Assembly: GCA_024291935.2 (NCBI GenBank)
Contig: CM044320.1
Location: 29,356,001-29,420,000, forward strand
From: Okapia johnstoni
Taxonomy: Eukaryota > Chordata > Mammalia > Artiodactyla > Giraffidae
Reading direction: 5' to 3'
DNA: 64,000 bases
The stretch's first letter is position 1. Each line of letters opens with the position of its first letter. Position numbers and translations under genes: made by a program. Below the pieces are notes generated by a model, which saw only the letters and a list, made by a program, of their open reading frames with translations, ran no database searches and was not told where the DNA came from. Positions 43,080 to 53,858 of the stretch are shown here, piece after piece.

Positions 43080-44105
43080 ATCACTATTAACACTACTGCT
43101 GTCACACCTACATCCACTGCCTGCAGAGTTACTTGAAGTCCCTTTCTTGCTATGTAGGCCAGTGGCCTCACCCACGGAGCAGCCTCTAAACACTTGCCCA
43201 GAGTACTATCCTCTGGTACCACAGGAATTGTTTTCATGCATCACAGTGAGTTGACACATTTGTGTCCTGGACTTGAAGAAGGCTGACATACTCCCAATTT
43301 CTACTAAATCCCTCTTGAATAGCTTCTGGCTTTCACTCCTCTAACCAAAGATGCCTAAACCCAGCTCATAAGGTTTTACCTTCCATTTTCTGCTTCAGCT
43401 TTCCTGGTCCTTCTCCATACCAAAATTTCCTCTTTCCTCCCTCCGTTAGGAAGCCAGAGTTCCCACACCCATGAGAGAGAAGGAGAGAAAGAGTTGGGAT
43501 TTGGGTGTGGGAGGGAGATGTGGGAGGACCTGGGAGATGTGGGAGATGTGGGAGTGTGATTTACACTAACAGCTGTCAGCCAAAAATGCAAGAATATTGC
43601 TGGTCCTATTATTAGAAGATCCAGTTGGCATCACTGGATTTCAAATGAGAGACTTAGAACAGAGATTTCGAACCTTCTGGGACTGAAGTGACCAATTAAT
43701 TTGAACAACACGGTGTGCTTCTAGTTTGTATTTATTTTGAGACTTGTTTGACTCTTCAGTCTGAGAGGGGAGCGGGGACCTAAGAGGATGGGCTGGAAGG
43801 CCACGGGACAAGGGTGGATTTATTCATCATATGCCGGACTATTCCACTCAAGGCTCCACTGTTGAATCTTGAAAGAGACAGTACGAAGTTACACAAATAA
43901 ATGCCTCACCCAATAGCTGTTATGAAGCTTGCTTTTTATCATTTGATTTGTTTAATTTTGTGGATTTGCATTTTAAAGTGTATTTCCCAGAGCAACAAAA
44001 CAGTTAGGTTAAGTTTCCAAAGGAGGTCAGCACTTAAGAGCCAAGGACCTAGCCAGAAATCTTAGATTCAGATAGAAACAAGAGCCAAGGCTGTTTCGTA
44101 CCCTG
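43080..44105. other. Unassigned DNA with a purine-rich minisatellite
   Basis: Apart from the G-rich tandem at 43500-43556, no repeat or exon was recognised. Confidence 0.4.
43500..43556. repeat. GGGAGATGT-type minisatellite
   Basis: Imperfect repeats of a 'gtgggagatgtggga' motif occur about four times, with runs of three or more G spaced a few bases apart on the plus strand. Confidence 0.75.
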
Positions 44106-44109
44106 ATAA

Positions 44110-44815
44110 AAATAATTCAAAAGATAAGTCTTTGACTATTAAGTATGTAAATGGTACAGCCATATTGGAAATATGTTCAGCCAAATAGTTCAGCAGTTTC
44201 TTTAAAAATTAAGGTTACATTTATCATATGATCTGGCCATTTTCACCCCAGATGAAGAGAAATGAAAGTCAAGGTCCATACAAAGACTTACCCATGAATG
44301 TTCACTGCTGCTTTATTTGTAATTGCTTCAAACTGTGGAAACAACCCAAATGTCCATGAACAGATGAATGGATAAACAGATCATGCTGTATAATGAAATA
44401 CTACTCAGCAATGAAAAGGAAGGAGCTATTGACACAAATGACAATGAAGTTAATTTTAAAATAATCACAGGGAGTCAAAGATGCCAGGCCAAAATAAAAT
44501 TTTAAAAGAACACTGTGTGATTCCATTTATATAAATCTTAGAAAATGTTGATCAATCTATAGTGACAGAAAGCAGATCAGTAGTTGCCTGAGGATGTTGA
44601 GGGTGGGATGGGGAGGAGTAGGAGGGGACAATTATAAAAAGACAGAAGAAAACTTATGGGGGTGGTGGATGTGTTCATTATCTTGATTGTGCTGATGGCT
44701 CTAGGGGTGTACAAGTATGTCAAAACTCATCAGACTGTGTATTTTAAACATGTAGTTTATCAGGTGTCAATTATACCCCAATAAAGCTGTAGAACAATTC
44801 TAAATAAAATAACTA
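44110..44815 (+). mobile_element. L1M (old L1) 3' region
   Basis: About 700 bases of a sense old L1 are present: 'aaacaacccaaatgtccatg', 'atgaaatactactcagcaat', 'gattccatttatataaatct' and 'agtagttgcctgaggatgtt', ending with 'ataccccaataaagctgtag'. It has no ORF. Confidence 0.8.
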
Positions 44816-44954
44816 AGCTTTTAGTATTTTTCCATTTCAGGGCTACTTATCAACAAATGATATTCTGATGGCTCTTTCCATTTTATTTAGTGAATCCTAA
44901 AACCTTCAGCATGACCCGTGCTAGTCACACTAAGCACTACTGCCTTCACAGTAA

Positions 44955-45130
44955 TAATAATAACTAGTACTCATTGATAGCCTTCTGTTGAACAGGGGTT
45001 ATGCCAACACTTTACTTACATTACCTCATTTAATGCCCCCCCCCCAAAATTTTCCTAGTGTAGGTACTACTATTAGTTCCATTTTACAGAAGAGGAAATC
45101 AAGGCAGAGTGGTTAGAACACAGGGACACA
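44955..45130 (-). mobile_element. MIR SINE
   Basis: The antisense MIR is recognisable from 'tactattagttccattttac' and 'agaagaggaaatcaaggcag'. A run of C at 45038-45047 interrupts it. Confidence 0.6.
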
Positions 45131-45614
45131 AGTGTGGAGAGCCCCAATTCAAAACTATGAACAGTTCTCCTCCTGGGCTTCCCTTTTCACTAATAGGACA
45201 TAACTACAAATTTATTTGACAGGAGCAAAGAATTCATGCAGAAGCAAGGGCTTGTTGCTGTAACCCTGTAGCTATTTCTCATGCTCTCTATTTGGCTTCC
45301 TGGCCTCTGTGACACTAATTCTTTGTTTCAGTTTTTAATTCCCTGTAGCATCATCTTTCTGCCTGTTCTCAAGATTTTCCATTGCCCTGGTTTTCTCTCT
45401 GGATTCTGCACTTTTTGCCTTTATGGTCTTCAATGCCTGCCACATGCAGAGAGCTTTGTCAGATGACTTACTCTGCTTTGAATAGATACACCTATCTATT
45501 CTTCAGGTAGAAGAAATATGTGGACAAGGAAGGGATGGATTTCATTCAAGATCAGGATATGGTCAAAATCTTTGCAAGGAGTACAAAGTAAAAGGACTAT
45601 GTAGTAAGACAAAA
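45131..45614. other. Unassigned DNA
   Basis: No repeat or exon was recognised. The start of the following LTR is uncertain by about 20 bases. Confidence 0.4.
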
Positions 45615-46229
45615 TAAGATGTGGCAGAGATAATAGGGAAGAACAAATCCAACTCCATATTAGATCTGTTCCTTTTACTTAAGCCTTTGTGCTCTGTTGC
45701 CTGTGTTTAGTCTTGCTAGCTCTGTGCCTTTTGTAAAAGACTGTTGCCTATAGCCTGAAACATACAGGATAGCCTATTCTCAGGGCTCTGACCTTTAAGG
45801 GTCCATTTATATAGAGGTATGGAGTAGGAAATGGCAACCTGCTCCAGTATTCTTGCCTGGAAAATTCCATGGACAGAGGAGCCTGGTGGGCTACAGTCCA
45901 TGGTCTTGTAAAGAATTGGACACAACTGAGTGACTGAGCACACACAGAGATAAAAAGTTGCAGAACTGAGAATAACATTTGTCTTGGAGCTTTATGGGAA
46001 CATAGTGACCTGACCTACGTGGAAGGCTACAAGAACAAAGGATTCCTACACCCAGAAGTTTGCAACTAACCACACCCTTCACTCTCCTTGCCTCAAAAAT
46101 ACTTTGCTGAAACCCTTCAGGGAGTTTGGGGTTTTGTGAGCATGAGTCACCCATCTCCTTGCATGGCCCTGCAGTAAGTCTTTCTCTGCTCTAAACTCCA
46201 ACATTTCAGTTTGTTTGCATTTGATAACA
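45615..46229 (+). mobile_element. Ruminant ERV LTR, copy 4, carrying a SINE
   Basis: This LTR shares with copy 1 the blocks 'cctatagcctgaaacataca', 'tctcagggctctgaccttta', 'gacctgacctacgtggaagg' and 'cttcagggagtttggggttt', and it ends in 'gataaca'. A 5'-truncated Bov-tA at 45821-45942 splits it. It has no internal retroviral sequence. Confidence 0.76.
45821..45942 (+). mobile_element. Bov-tA SINE, 5'-truncated, in the LTR
   Basis: The body runs from 'ggagtaggaaatggcaacct' to 'gagtgactgagcaca'. The pair 'a(t/c)agag(g/a)ta' at 45811-45819 and 45943-45951 fits a target-site duplication. The SINE postdates the LTR. Confidence 0.85.
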
Positions 46230-46780
46230 AGGGTAGGAGATTGGCAGCAACTTAGGCAGAATCCAGTGTGAGAGGCAGCAGAGAGGTAATACTAGCTTTT
46301 TCTGCAAAGTACACAGAGCAGGAGGGCATCAGTGCAGTCTGCTGAGTGCCAGGCAGGTAGAACCAGCAGGAAGAGAAAGCAGGGATGACAGAGCAGCCTC
46401 TGAGGAGCCTCTGAAACTTGGCCTTCAAGAAGCAGGGTGTCCATTGATGCATCTAAAAACTGAGAGCCCAGAACACTGGGCAAGCTTTGCCTGGGTTGAC
46501 AAAGATTGCCAGAAGGTCCTAAAAATAGGGCTTCACAGCCTTTTCACAGTTCTGCGTCTCCCAGATTAGTTTGGACTCTCTCTTTTTTTATTTTTAATCA
46601 GTAGGAGAAAAAAGAAAGATGACAATAAAAACCATATGGAAGCCTCTTCTCATGCTGTAACTCTTTGATCTTCTCTCCAAATAGAAGAAAGTAACCTTCC
46701 CACTCTTAAATCATTCCAAATGCTTTTCAGCCTCTAGATACACTACTATTTCAGGTAAACTTAATATCATGGTTCACTCC
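46230..46780. other. Unassigned DNA
   Basis: Nothing was recognised. Overlapping minus-strand frames (46252-46483) have no exon signals. Confidence 0.4.
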
Positions 46781-46782
46781 TT

Positions 46783-47040
46783 CATTTATTTATTTAAACA
46801 CTGACTGAACGCTCATCAAGTACCAGTTTTTATGCCAGGAACTGAAGGTACCAAGAAAAATTCCCTGTCATGACCTACACCAAGTCCACAGTTCAAGAAG
46901 GGGGTCAATTAAAAGACAGACTGTGCACAAGAATTTCGGGAGCCTCAGGAAGGGATGTTTAAGGGAAAGGTGGAAGTGTGGGGGAAAGGGAGATGGAAGT
47001 TAAAGAAGCTTTCTGAAGAAGATGACACAAGAGTCACAAA
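46783..47040 (-). mobile_element. L2 LINE 3' end
   Basis: The antisense L2 blocks are 'tcatttatttatttaaacac', 'aagtaccagtttttatgcca' and, further on, 'agaagctttctgaagaagat'. Confidence 0.5.
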
Positions 47041-49109
47041 GAGTCATTCCTAGTTTTCTCAACAACTGCAAAACTTCATTTCATAGAGCTTGGAGACTCT
47101 AACATCTCTAATTCTGCCAGGATAGTCTTCAGAAAGCCCCTCTGTATATGGACTTAAAAAAAAACAAACCGCAGAACAATATAACGTAAGCAGAAAGAAA
47201 ATTCTGCAGGTTTTTAAACATAGATTTAAAGTGATTTCCTGAGAGTAGTCAACATAGAGAACTTGTGATCCAAGGACCTGGAATATCTTCAAGAATCAGT
47301 ACGTTCAAGGATGAGTGGGTGAAGTAACACCTTTGGAGGAACAGGATTGTTCATTCATTTATTCATTCTCTCATTCATTCAGTAAATAAATATACTCCTT
47401 GTAGACACTGGTGACTCAAAAATGAATCATTTGTTTACAGGTCGATAATAACCATTTATTCATCTACAGTTTTGCCTTCATGGAAGATATTTGTCCCCAA
47501 CTGGAGTGGTCCCTTGTCACTGATGTCAAAACCAGGCTACCGTACTAGGTTTTCCTAACCCAACATGACTTTTCTCTTTGGTGTTTACTAAAAAAATGTG
47601 TACTAACAAGAGGACCTTGATACATAGACATCCACTTTCTAAATGTTTGTGAAGAAGTCCTTGAAATAAATAAGATCTCATGGACAAGGGGAAAATTCAT
47701 AAATGCTGCTGTTTGATAAATGTATGTAATAAAAATTACTGTAGTTTGTGCTTGTAAAATAATAATCGCTTTTAAAAACTAGTTTTCAGTAAGTTCTATA
47801 AATCCTTAACTAAATAAGTCTCACGTAAATCAATATCCTTTCTGAAAATCTATTTTACCTTTCTGTTTTAAAGGGCCTATCTGTTCCATTGTTCAACTTA
47901 GGAAGCTGGGCTGCCAGTTTGATCAGACTGTGAGTGTGGTCTGAATGCTCTATGCTAATCTACTCTACATCAGGCTGGAAGCTTATCTTGACAGGAAAAC
48001 TTGGAGCGGGCCTTGTGGAAGGATTTTGGCATCACACATTGGAGTGGAAAATATTCACAGGCTGTAACAAAGTCTGGCTTGGGCTGCTGTAGGAAAGGCA
48101 GCCACTGGCTGGGAGACAATTCGTGTAGGAAAGTCCTGGGCGCCTCTGTGAGAGGCCTACAGGATGGTGCTATCCACTGAGAGGGGGCAGGATCAGGGAA
48201 TCATGTGTGTTTTCATGAGAATTGAGAGGAACGGCAGCTAACACAAGCCAAGTTAGAAAAAGAACACAACCACTGAGCGCTTCCATTTCAGCCGTTTGGA
48301 TCCAAAACGCTTCATGTGCAAAAATAATGTGCCAGCTGAAGAAAGAATACTTCAGGGGTTTTAAAAAGATGAAGTCTAGAAAAACCCTCAGGCACAGGTG
48401 TACCTGTTTGTGTGAGGATGTCAAACCAAAACGGCATAAAGCAGCCCTCCATTTCTCTCAAAAAGGTTTTGAATCTATTCCTGACTTTTCTGGTAAAAAT
48501 AAAAGTGCTGTTTTTTTCCAAGTGCATCCCTGTTTGTGAGAAATTTCGCCCCCCCGCCCTTGGTGGGAGGCTTGTTTTTGCTTTTAAAATACTTTTAAGC
48601 TCTGAACTTTGTCACTGAAAAATATTTAGAAATGCTGATTTCTAGGATGAGAGACAATGGTGGTATACATATTTTGACTCAAAGCTTTAAAAAAAAAATG
48701 CCAGGGACTTTGTGATGACCTCTTGTGTTGCTGTCCCTGAGAACTGTGTGACTTTTCTGGAAAAACGAACTTGTGACTGTTTACTCCACTGAACCTGGAA
48801 GTCTAGGGTAAAAACAAAATATGACTAGCCAAAGTGGTAAATGAGATTTCACACTGCCTGCCTCCTCCAGATAGAGAAACTTTAATAATAAAATGACGTT
48901 CACACAGTGAGGCCTCCTCTACCCCACGGAGGTTGACTGTATGGGTTGAGTTGTGGACGGTGCTCCATTTGGGAAGGCTGAAGTAAGGGGGATGAGCTGT
49001 GTCTATATGCAGAGGTGTGGGCAGAGGAGCTGAAGTTGCCCTGCCCTCTCAGTTGTGGGAGGGAGATGCATGATCCATTTCAGAAAAAGCGGAAATGCCA
49101 TTCAGTTGT
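47041..49109. other. Repeat-poor DNA with an ATTC run
   Basis: A short (ATTC)n-like run lies at 47351-47382, possibly an L2 terminus. Two overlapping opposite-strand frames near 48170-48618 do not look like exons. A C-run with CpG ('cgcccccccgccct') lies at 48548-48561. Confidence 0.4.
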
Positions 49110-49205
49110 CAGTTCCTTAACAGCAAAGATCATGCTCTGTCTTTGATTTCCTCATGACCCTACATGGCACCTGGCACATAGTAAGGGGTCATTGTTAGAA
49201 CTGAA
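49110..49205 (+). mobile_element. L2 LINE 3' end
   Basis: The sense terminus is 'cttaacagcaaagatcatgc', 'ccctacatggcacctggcac' and 'atagtaaggggtcattgtta'. Confidence 0.6.
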
Positions 49206-49616
49206 CTGGGTTAGTGTTCTGGGCTCCACTGGGAGTGTCAGATATTGAAATGAGCTCTGCACTCATGGAGAAATCAGAAAGAGGCAGAAAACCATATATG
49301 GAGATTGACCATGTCCAGGCAGATAAAGGAGAGAGGCTAGTGGATGGCAGTAGCCAGAGGGTGCTCCTGAGATGTTGGAGGTACATCATGGGGGCAGGAA
49401 CAGTGGTTTCCAGGGACGGTGTTTCCAAGGCAGCACAAGTGGGGGAGCTACAAGTTTGGGAGCTGTCTCAAAAGACAGCACAGGGATACCTGGCAGCCTG
49501 TGCTGAAAATGCATGTCAGTACATTCATACTGAGCAAAGCTACCATTCAAGAGTAGCCCTGGCAATTTCTTAGCTCTGCCCATAAGCCCTGAGTTTGCCT
49601 GTGTCTAATACCACTA

Positions 49617-49741
49617 AGGAGGGCATGGCGACCCACTCCAGTTTTCCTCCCTGGAGAAATCCATGGACAGAGAGGAGCCTGGCAGACTGTAGTCCACAGG
49701 GTCGCAAAGAGTCAGACAAGACTGAAGCGACTGAGCATGCA
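49617..49741 (+). mobile_element. Bov-tA SINE, 5'-truncated
   Basis: Only the body is present, from 'aggagggcatggcgacccac' to 'gaagcgactgagcatgca'. The flanking 'aatacc(a/t)ct' at 49608-49616 and 49742-49750 is the likely target-site duplication. Confidence 0.85.
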
Positions 49742-49808
49742 CAATACCTCTGAAGTCTTTTCTTTAAAATGTATTTTAAAATCATTTATTTAGATTATGT
49801 TTTAGAGC

Positions 49809-50096
49809 TTTTTTTTAAAATTATTTTTTATTGAAGGATAATTGCTTTACAGACTTTTGCTGTTTTCTGTCAAACCTCAACATGAATCAGCCATGGGTAT
49901 ACATATATCCCCTCCCTTTTGAAACTCCCTCCCATCTCTCCCCATCCCACCCCTCTAGGTTGATACAGAGACCCTGTTTGAGTTTCCTGAGCCATACAGA
50001 AAATTCCCCCTGGCTATCTATTTTATATATGGTAATGTAAGTTTCCATGTTACTCTTTCCACACATCTCACCCTCTGCTCACCCTCTGCTCAGACT
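49809..50096 (-). mobile_element. L1 (ruminant type) 3' UTR nested in L1M
   Basis: The T-rich start and the 'cctcaacatgaatcagccat' and 'gagaccctgtttgagtttcc' blocks identify an antisense ruminant L1 3' UTR. The repeat 'gt(t)tttagagc' at 49799-49808 and 50097-50107 is its target-site duplication. A small 'accctctgctc' tandem pair lies near its right end. Confidence 0.82.
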
Positions 50097-50400
50097 GTTT
50101 TTAGAGCAACTTTAAGTTCATAGCAAAATTGAATTGAGGGGAAGGGACAGAGATTTCCTGTGTATCCCCTCCCCATCCCCAAACACAGCCTCTCCCATTA
50201 TCAGTATCCACCACCAGAGGGTACATTTGTTGAAATGGATAAACCTACATTGATATGTCATTTTCACCCCGAGTCCAATAGTTTACATTATGGTTAACTG
50301 TTGATGTTGTAATACCACTGAGGTCTATAAAACTGTATCAGCATAAGAATTACTTCAGTTTTTCTCTCCAATAGCCTTCTCAAACACCCCTGCCCACCAT
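50097..50400 (-). mobile_element. L1M (old L1) 3' UTR, host of the L1 insertion
   Basis: The antisense old L1 3' UTR is clear from 'agagcaactttaagttcata', 'acagagatttcctgtgtatc', 'agagggtacatttgttgaaa' and 'atggttaactgttgatgttg'. Part of the same element probably lies left of 49799. Confidence 0.72.
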
Positions 50401-51027
50401 TGTTCCAAGTTCAGTGACTCACACCTGCATGCTCCTTCTAAACCCAGGAGAGCTGGATAGACAGTATCACGTGAATTGGATTCCCATCAAGAACTTTTTC
50501 ATCTCATGCCATTGGCCATCACAGATACTACACTCTTGTGCATACTCTAGTATATGCTTCCTGGCCAGACCTCAGTTTCTACCCCACATAGCAAGAAGCC
50601 ATTTCTCAGGGACAGAATGATCAGACAAATTGTTTGGAATCCCAGCCTAAAATGGTAACTAGGAAAAGCAGACAGTCAGGGGAGCTGGCGGGGAGGGGAG
50701 CGGGTCTGGATCTCCTTTTTACCATGATAAAGACGCATCTGTTCCATTTATTTTCCTCGTGTAGCTCTGTCATTGATTTTTGGAAAATAGTTTGTTTACT
50801 TGTTTAACTGTGAAAGTTTCAGGGATGGTTTTCTTTTTTTATTGCTTCGGGAAGCTCTTACTCCTGACTTGTCACATCTCTCTCCTAATTTTCTAAAAGT
50901 AAATATACCTTTAAATAGAGAAAGAGCAAGTGGAAGAGGGAAATGCATTTCAGCCCAGTGGTGTTTAAGAGCATATGTTAGAAATAGAAAGTGATATAAA
51001 CACAAAAAATAACCAAGGAAAGTTTTC
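50401..51027. other. Unassigned DNA
   Basis: The L1M may extend some way into this stretch. No exon is supported. Confidence 0.4.
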
Positions 51028-51215
51028 TATCAATGCTGTGACAAATTATCACAAATGTAGTGGCTTAAAATAAAACAGATTTACTTTCTTATATTTATGG
51101 AAATCCAAAGTTCCAAATCAAGGTGTCAACATGGCTGCATCTTTTCTGGATGGAGGTTGTAGGGAAGAATCCATTTTCTCGCATTTTCTAGCTTCTAGGC
51201 AAAACGAGGTAAAAA
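51028..51215 (+). mobile_element. MLT1-like LTR 5' part
   Basis: The blocks 'tgctgtgacaaattatcaca', 'aatgtagtggcttaaaataa', 'caaggtgtcaacatggctgc' and 'gagggaagaatccattttct'-like text follow MLT1 LTR order in sense. Confidence 0.55.
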
Positions 51216-51244
51216 AGTAATTCAACTCATTCTAATCCAGTATT

Positions 51245-51740
51245 TATTATGTTATTATATACCAGATATTATGGTAAACCATATGAAAATATAAACAGGA
51301 TTAAAGAATAATCCTTAATTTCAAGGGGATTATAAATTCTAATTAGAGAAATGGGCCATGAACAACTAGCTACAATAACCAACAGAATAGAAATGTAATG
51401 AGTAGATATATAAATCAAATACTGTGGGAACAATGAGGAAGATAAAATACATTGTGACTGGTGATGCCAGGATACTAATCCCAATACTGATATCAGCACA
51501 CCAGCTTCAAATATAACTGAAATTAAAGAAGCAATATTTATATTGGGTTTTAAAAGATAACTAGAAATTCCATAAATGGAGAATGTGGGAAAAGGGCATT
51601 GCAGGTGTAGGAAATTCTTTGAGGAAAAGCATGAGGACAGGGATGAGCAGAGCACATAAGGAAGTGCTGACTACTCTGCTATGGTAGAATCATTTGATGT
51701 GAAGAGGAACATGAGTCTGGAAAAGATGAGATGGAGCCAG
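51245..51740 (-). mobile_element. L2 LINE 3' region, first copy
   Basis: This is an antisense L2-like stretch from 'gtatttattatgttattata' to 'aaagatgagatggagccaga'. The 128-codon minus-strand frame over it (51269-51655) has the composition of translated AT-rich repeat. Confidence 0.45.
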
Positions 51741-51744
51741 ATTT

Positions 51745-52150
51745 TTTTAGCAAATATTTATTGAATACTCATTGTACTCCAGGAATAAAACAAGGGGCAG
51801 AGGAAACAAACACCCCTGTCCTCATGGTGTTTATCCTTTAATTTGGAGATGGAGGAGGTGGGACTGATGCCAATAAGTGAAAATGCTTATGTAATAGAGG
51901 AACATAAAGTGGGGAAGGGAGGAGGACAAGCACTTTCAAAGGGGTTGATTCAGGAAGGCCTGCTGAGAAGGTAACCAATGATCAATGACTTGAAGGGGGT
52001 GAGAGACTGTTTAGGAGGAAGAATGTTCTCACAGACAACAGTGAATCCAATAGTTTTTAATATGGTTCCTATCAAGAAACAATGGCTTCTCAAAGAAATA
52101 CAATCCAGAGCCTCTAAGGTTTTGATTGGAAGGAATGTTTTCCAATCACT
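51745..52150 (-). mobile_element. L2 LINE 3' region, second copy
   Basis: A second antisense terminus starts at 'agcaaatatttattgaatac' and continues with 'aaacacccctgtcctcatgg' and 'caggaaggcctgctgagaag'. It lies in tandem with the previous copy. Confidence 0.6.
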
Positions 52151-52587
52151 GAAGGACAGCATCTAGGCTGTCAAGGATCAGAAAGTCTTCTTTCTAGTGA
52201 GAAATCTTACAGACTACCTGTCATTATTGCCCATGATTCTGATACCATTAAAAGCTACTGGGTTTTCCTAAAACACAACTTAAATTTTTATCATTCTTAT
52301 CCTCAAAAATATTTAATGGCTTTCCATTTTTAAATGGGAAACAAAAAGTCATAGTGTAGCGGGGATTAAGAGCCCGAAACACTTTGGGTAAGAGTCTTAC
52401 CTTCTCCAGTCTCCAGGTGCCTGGGTATCTGTTTTCTCTCTCTCATTGCTGTATAGATACAGGCTAGATGCCCTTCTTGCTCCTCAACACTAACTTCAGC
52501 CTGTCTTTCCCATTCTTGATCATAAACACTCATGTGTCACTTGGGGGAGGGACTGCTTTACCTCCTGCCCCAAGGGGAGCATGTTTC
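52151..52587. other. Unassigned DNA
   Basis: Nothing firm was recognised. A few MIR-like words occur near 52360-52390. Confidence 0.4.
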
Positions 52588-52589
52588 TA

Positions 52590-53858
52590 TTAGGTTGGTG
52601 CAAAAGTAATTGCGGTTTTGCATTGTTGAACTTTGCCATTTGATATTGGAATACATTTTTAAATAAATATGGTTATGTCATACATCATTTTAATGCATAT
52701 TTCTCACTTTATGGGTTTTTTGGCTAATGACTTATCACTTGACTGTTTATTTTAGACTATGGAAGCGGTGTTAGACAAAAAGCAAATTTGAGTGATTTTT
52801 TAAATTTGAGTTCAAAATGGGCAGTAAAGCAGTGGAGAAAACTCACAATATAAACATTGTTTTTGGCCCAGGAACTGCTAATGAACGTACAGTGCAGTGG
52901 TACAAGAAGTTTTGCAAAGAATACAAGAGCGTTGAAGATGAGTAACGCAGTGGTTGGCCATTGGAAGTTGGCAACGACCAACTGAGAGCAACCACTGAAG
53001 CTGATCCTCTTACAACTGCATAAGGGGTTGCTGAAGAACTCAACATCAACCACTCTATTCAGCATTTGAAGCAAACTGAAAAGGTGAAAACCCTCAGTAA
53101 GTGGGTGCCTCATGAGTGGACCACAAATCAAAAAAATCATCATTTTGAAGTTAGTCTTCTCTTATTCCACGCAACAACTAACCATTTCTTGACTGAATTG
53201 TGACATGCAATGAAGAGTGGGTTTTACATGACAACTGGAGAGGACCAGCTCAGTGGTTGGACCAAGAAGAAGCTCCAAAGCACTTCCCGAAGCCAAACTT
53301 GCACCAAAAAAAAAAAAAAAAAAGAGTCATGGTCACTGTTTGGAGGTCTGCTGCCCATCTAATCCACTCCAGCTTTCTGAATCCCAACCGATTACATCTG
53401 AGAAATATGCTCAGCAAATCAACGAGATGCTCTGAAAACTGAAACACCTGCAGCCTCATTGGTCAACAGAAAGGGCCTAATTCTCTAGGACAATACCTGA
53501 CTGCACATCTCACAACAAATGCTTCAAAAGTCAAACAAATTGGGCTACAAAGTTTTGCCTCATCCACCACATTCACCTGACCTCTTGCCAACCAACTACC
53601 ACTTCCTTAAGCATCTTGACAACTTTTTGCAGGAAAAGTGCTTCTACAACCAGCAGGAGGCAGAAAATACTTTCCAAGAGCTCACTGAATTCTGAAGCAT
53701 GGATTTTTATGCTACAGAAATAAACAAACTTATTTTTCTTGGCAAAAATGTGTTGATTGTAATGGTTCCTATTTTGATTAATAAGGATGTGTTTGAGCCT
53801 AGTTATAATGATTTAAAATTCATGGTCCAAAACAACAATTACTTTTGTACTAACCTAA
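52590..53858 (+). mobile_element. Full-length Hsmar1-like mariner transposon, inactive
   Basis: This 1,269-bp Tc1/mariner element is bounded by terminal inverted repeats. The left end begins 'ttaggttggtgcaaaagtaa' and the right end, reverse-complemented, begins 'ttaggttagtacaaaagtaa'. The first 23 bases differ at two positions. A TA precedes the left end and TG follows the right end, so one base of the expected TA target duplication has changed. The interior encodes a mariner transposase related to the Hsmar1/SETMAR domain, now broken. An A-run of about 19 bases interrupts the coding region near 53306-53324. It is a full-length fossil DNA transposon. Confidence 0.93.
52759..53781 (+). pseudogene. 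Mariner transposase pseudogene
   Basis: The coding region of a mariner cut-and-paste transposase runs from ATG 52759 to TAA 53779-53781, about 1,023 bp and close to the family's usual 340 or so codons. It is disabled. A TGA is the eleventh codon (52789-52791), a one-base insertion follows near 52800, and other shifts and stops occur. Recognisable pieces include the N-terminal DNA-binding part ('GPGTANERTVQW' before a shift), 'WLDQEEAPKHFPKP' at about 53257-53298, and 'PDLLPTNYHFLKHLDN' near the third catalytic position. The first catalytic aspartate of the DDD triad is replaced: the codon at 53209-53211 is AAT (Asn), in 'TCNEEW'. It cannot encode an active enzyme. Confidence 0.9.

Noticed and set aside
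43069..43254. 61-codon frame after the TTTG run as an exon
   Set aside because: Begins in a microsatellite and shows no acceptor or donor consistent with coding sequence.
41701..46229. LTRs at 41701 and 45615 as the two ends of one provirus
   Set aside because: The DNA between them contains MIR, BovB and L1M but no viral gag/pol/env-like sequence. The flanking duplications also do not match each other.
48222..48539. 105-codon plus-strand frame
   Set aside because: Other frames on both strands overlap it and no splice sites or family resemblance are seen. Treated as chance.
49214..49573. 119-codon plus-strand frame
   Set aside because: No recognisable domain, no exon signals, and an opposing open frame at 49195-49428. 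Probably chance.
51269..51655. 128-codon minus-strand frame
   Set aside because: Overlaps antisense L2-like repeat. The translation is hydrophobic and low complexity as expected from AT-rich DNA, with no splice context.
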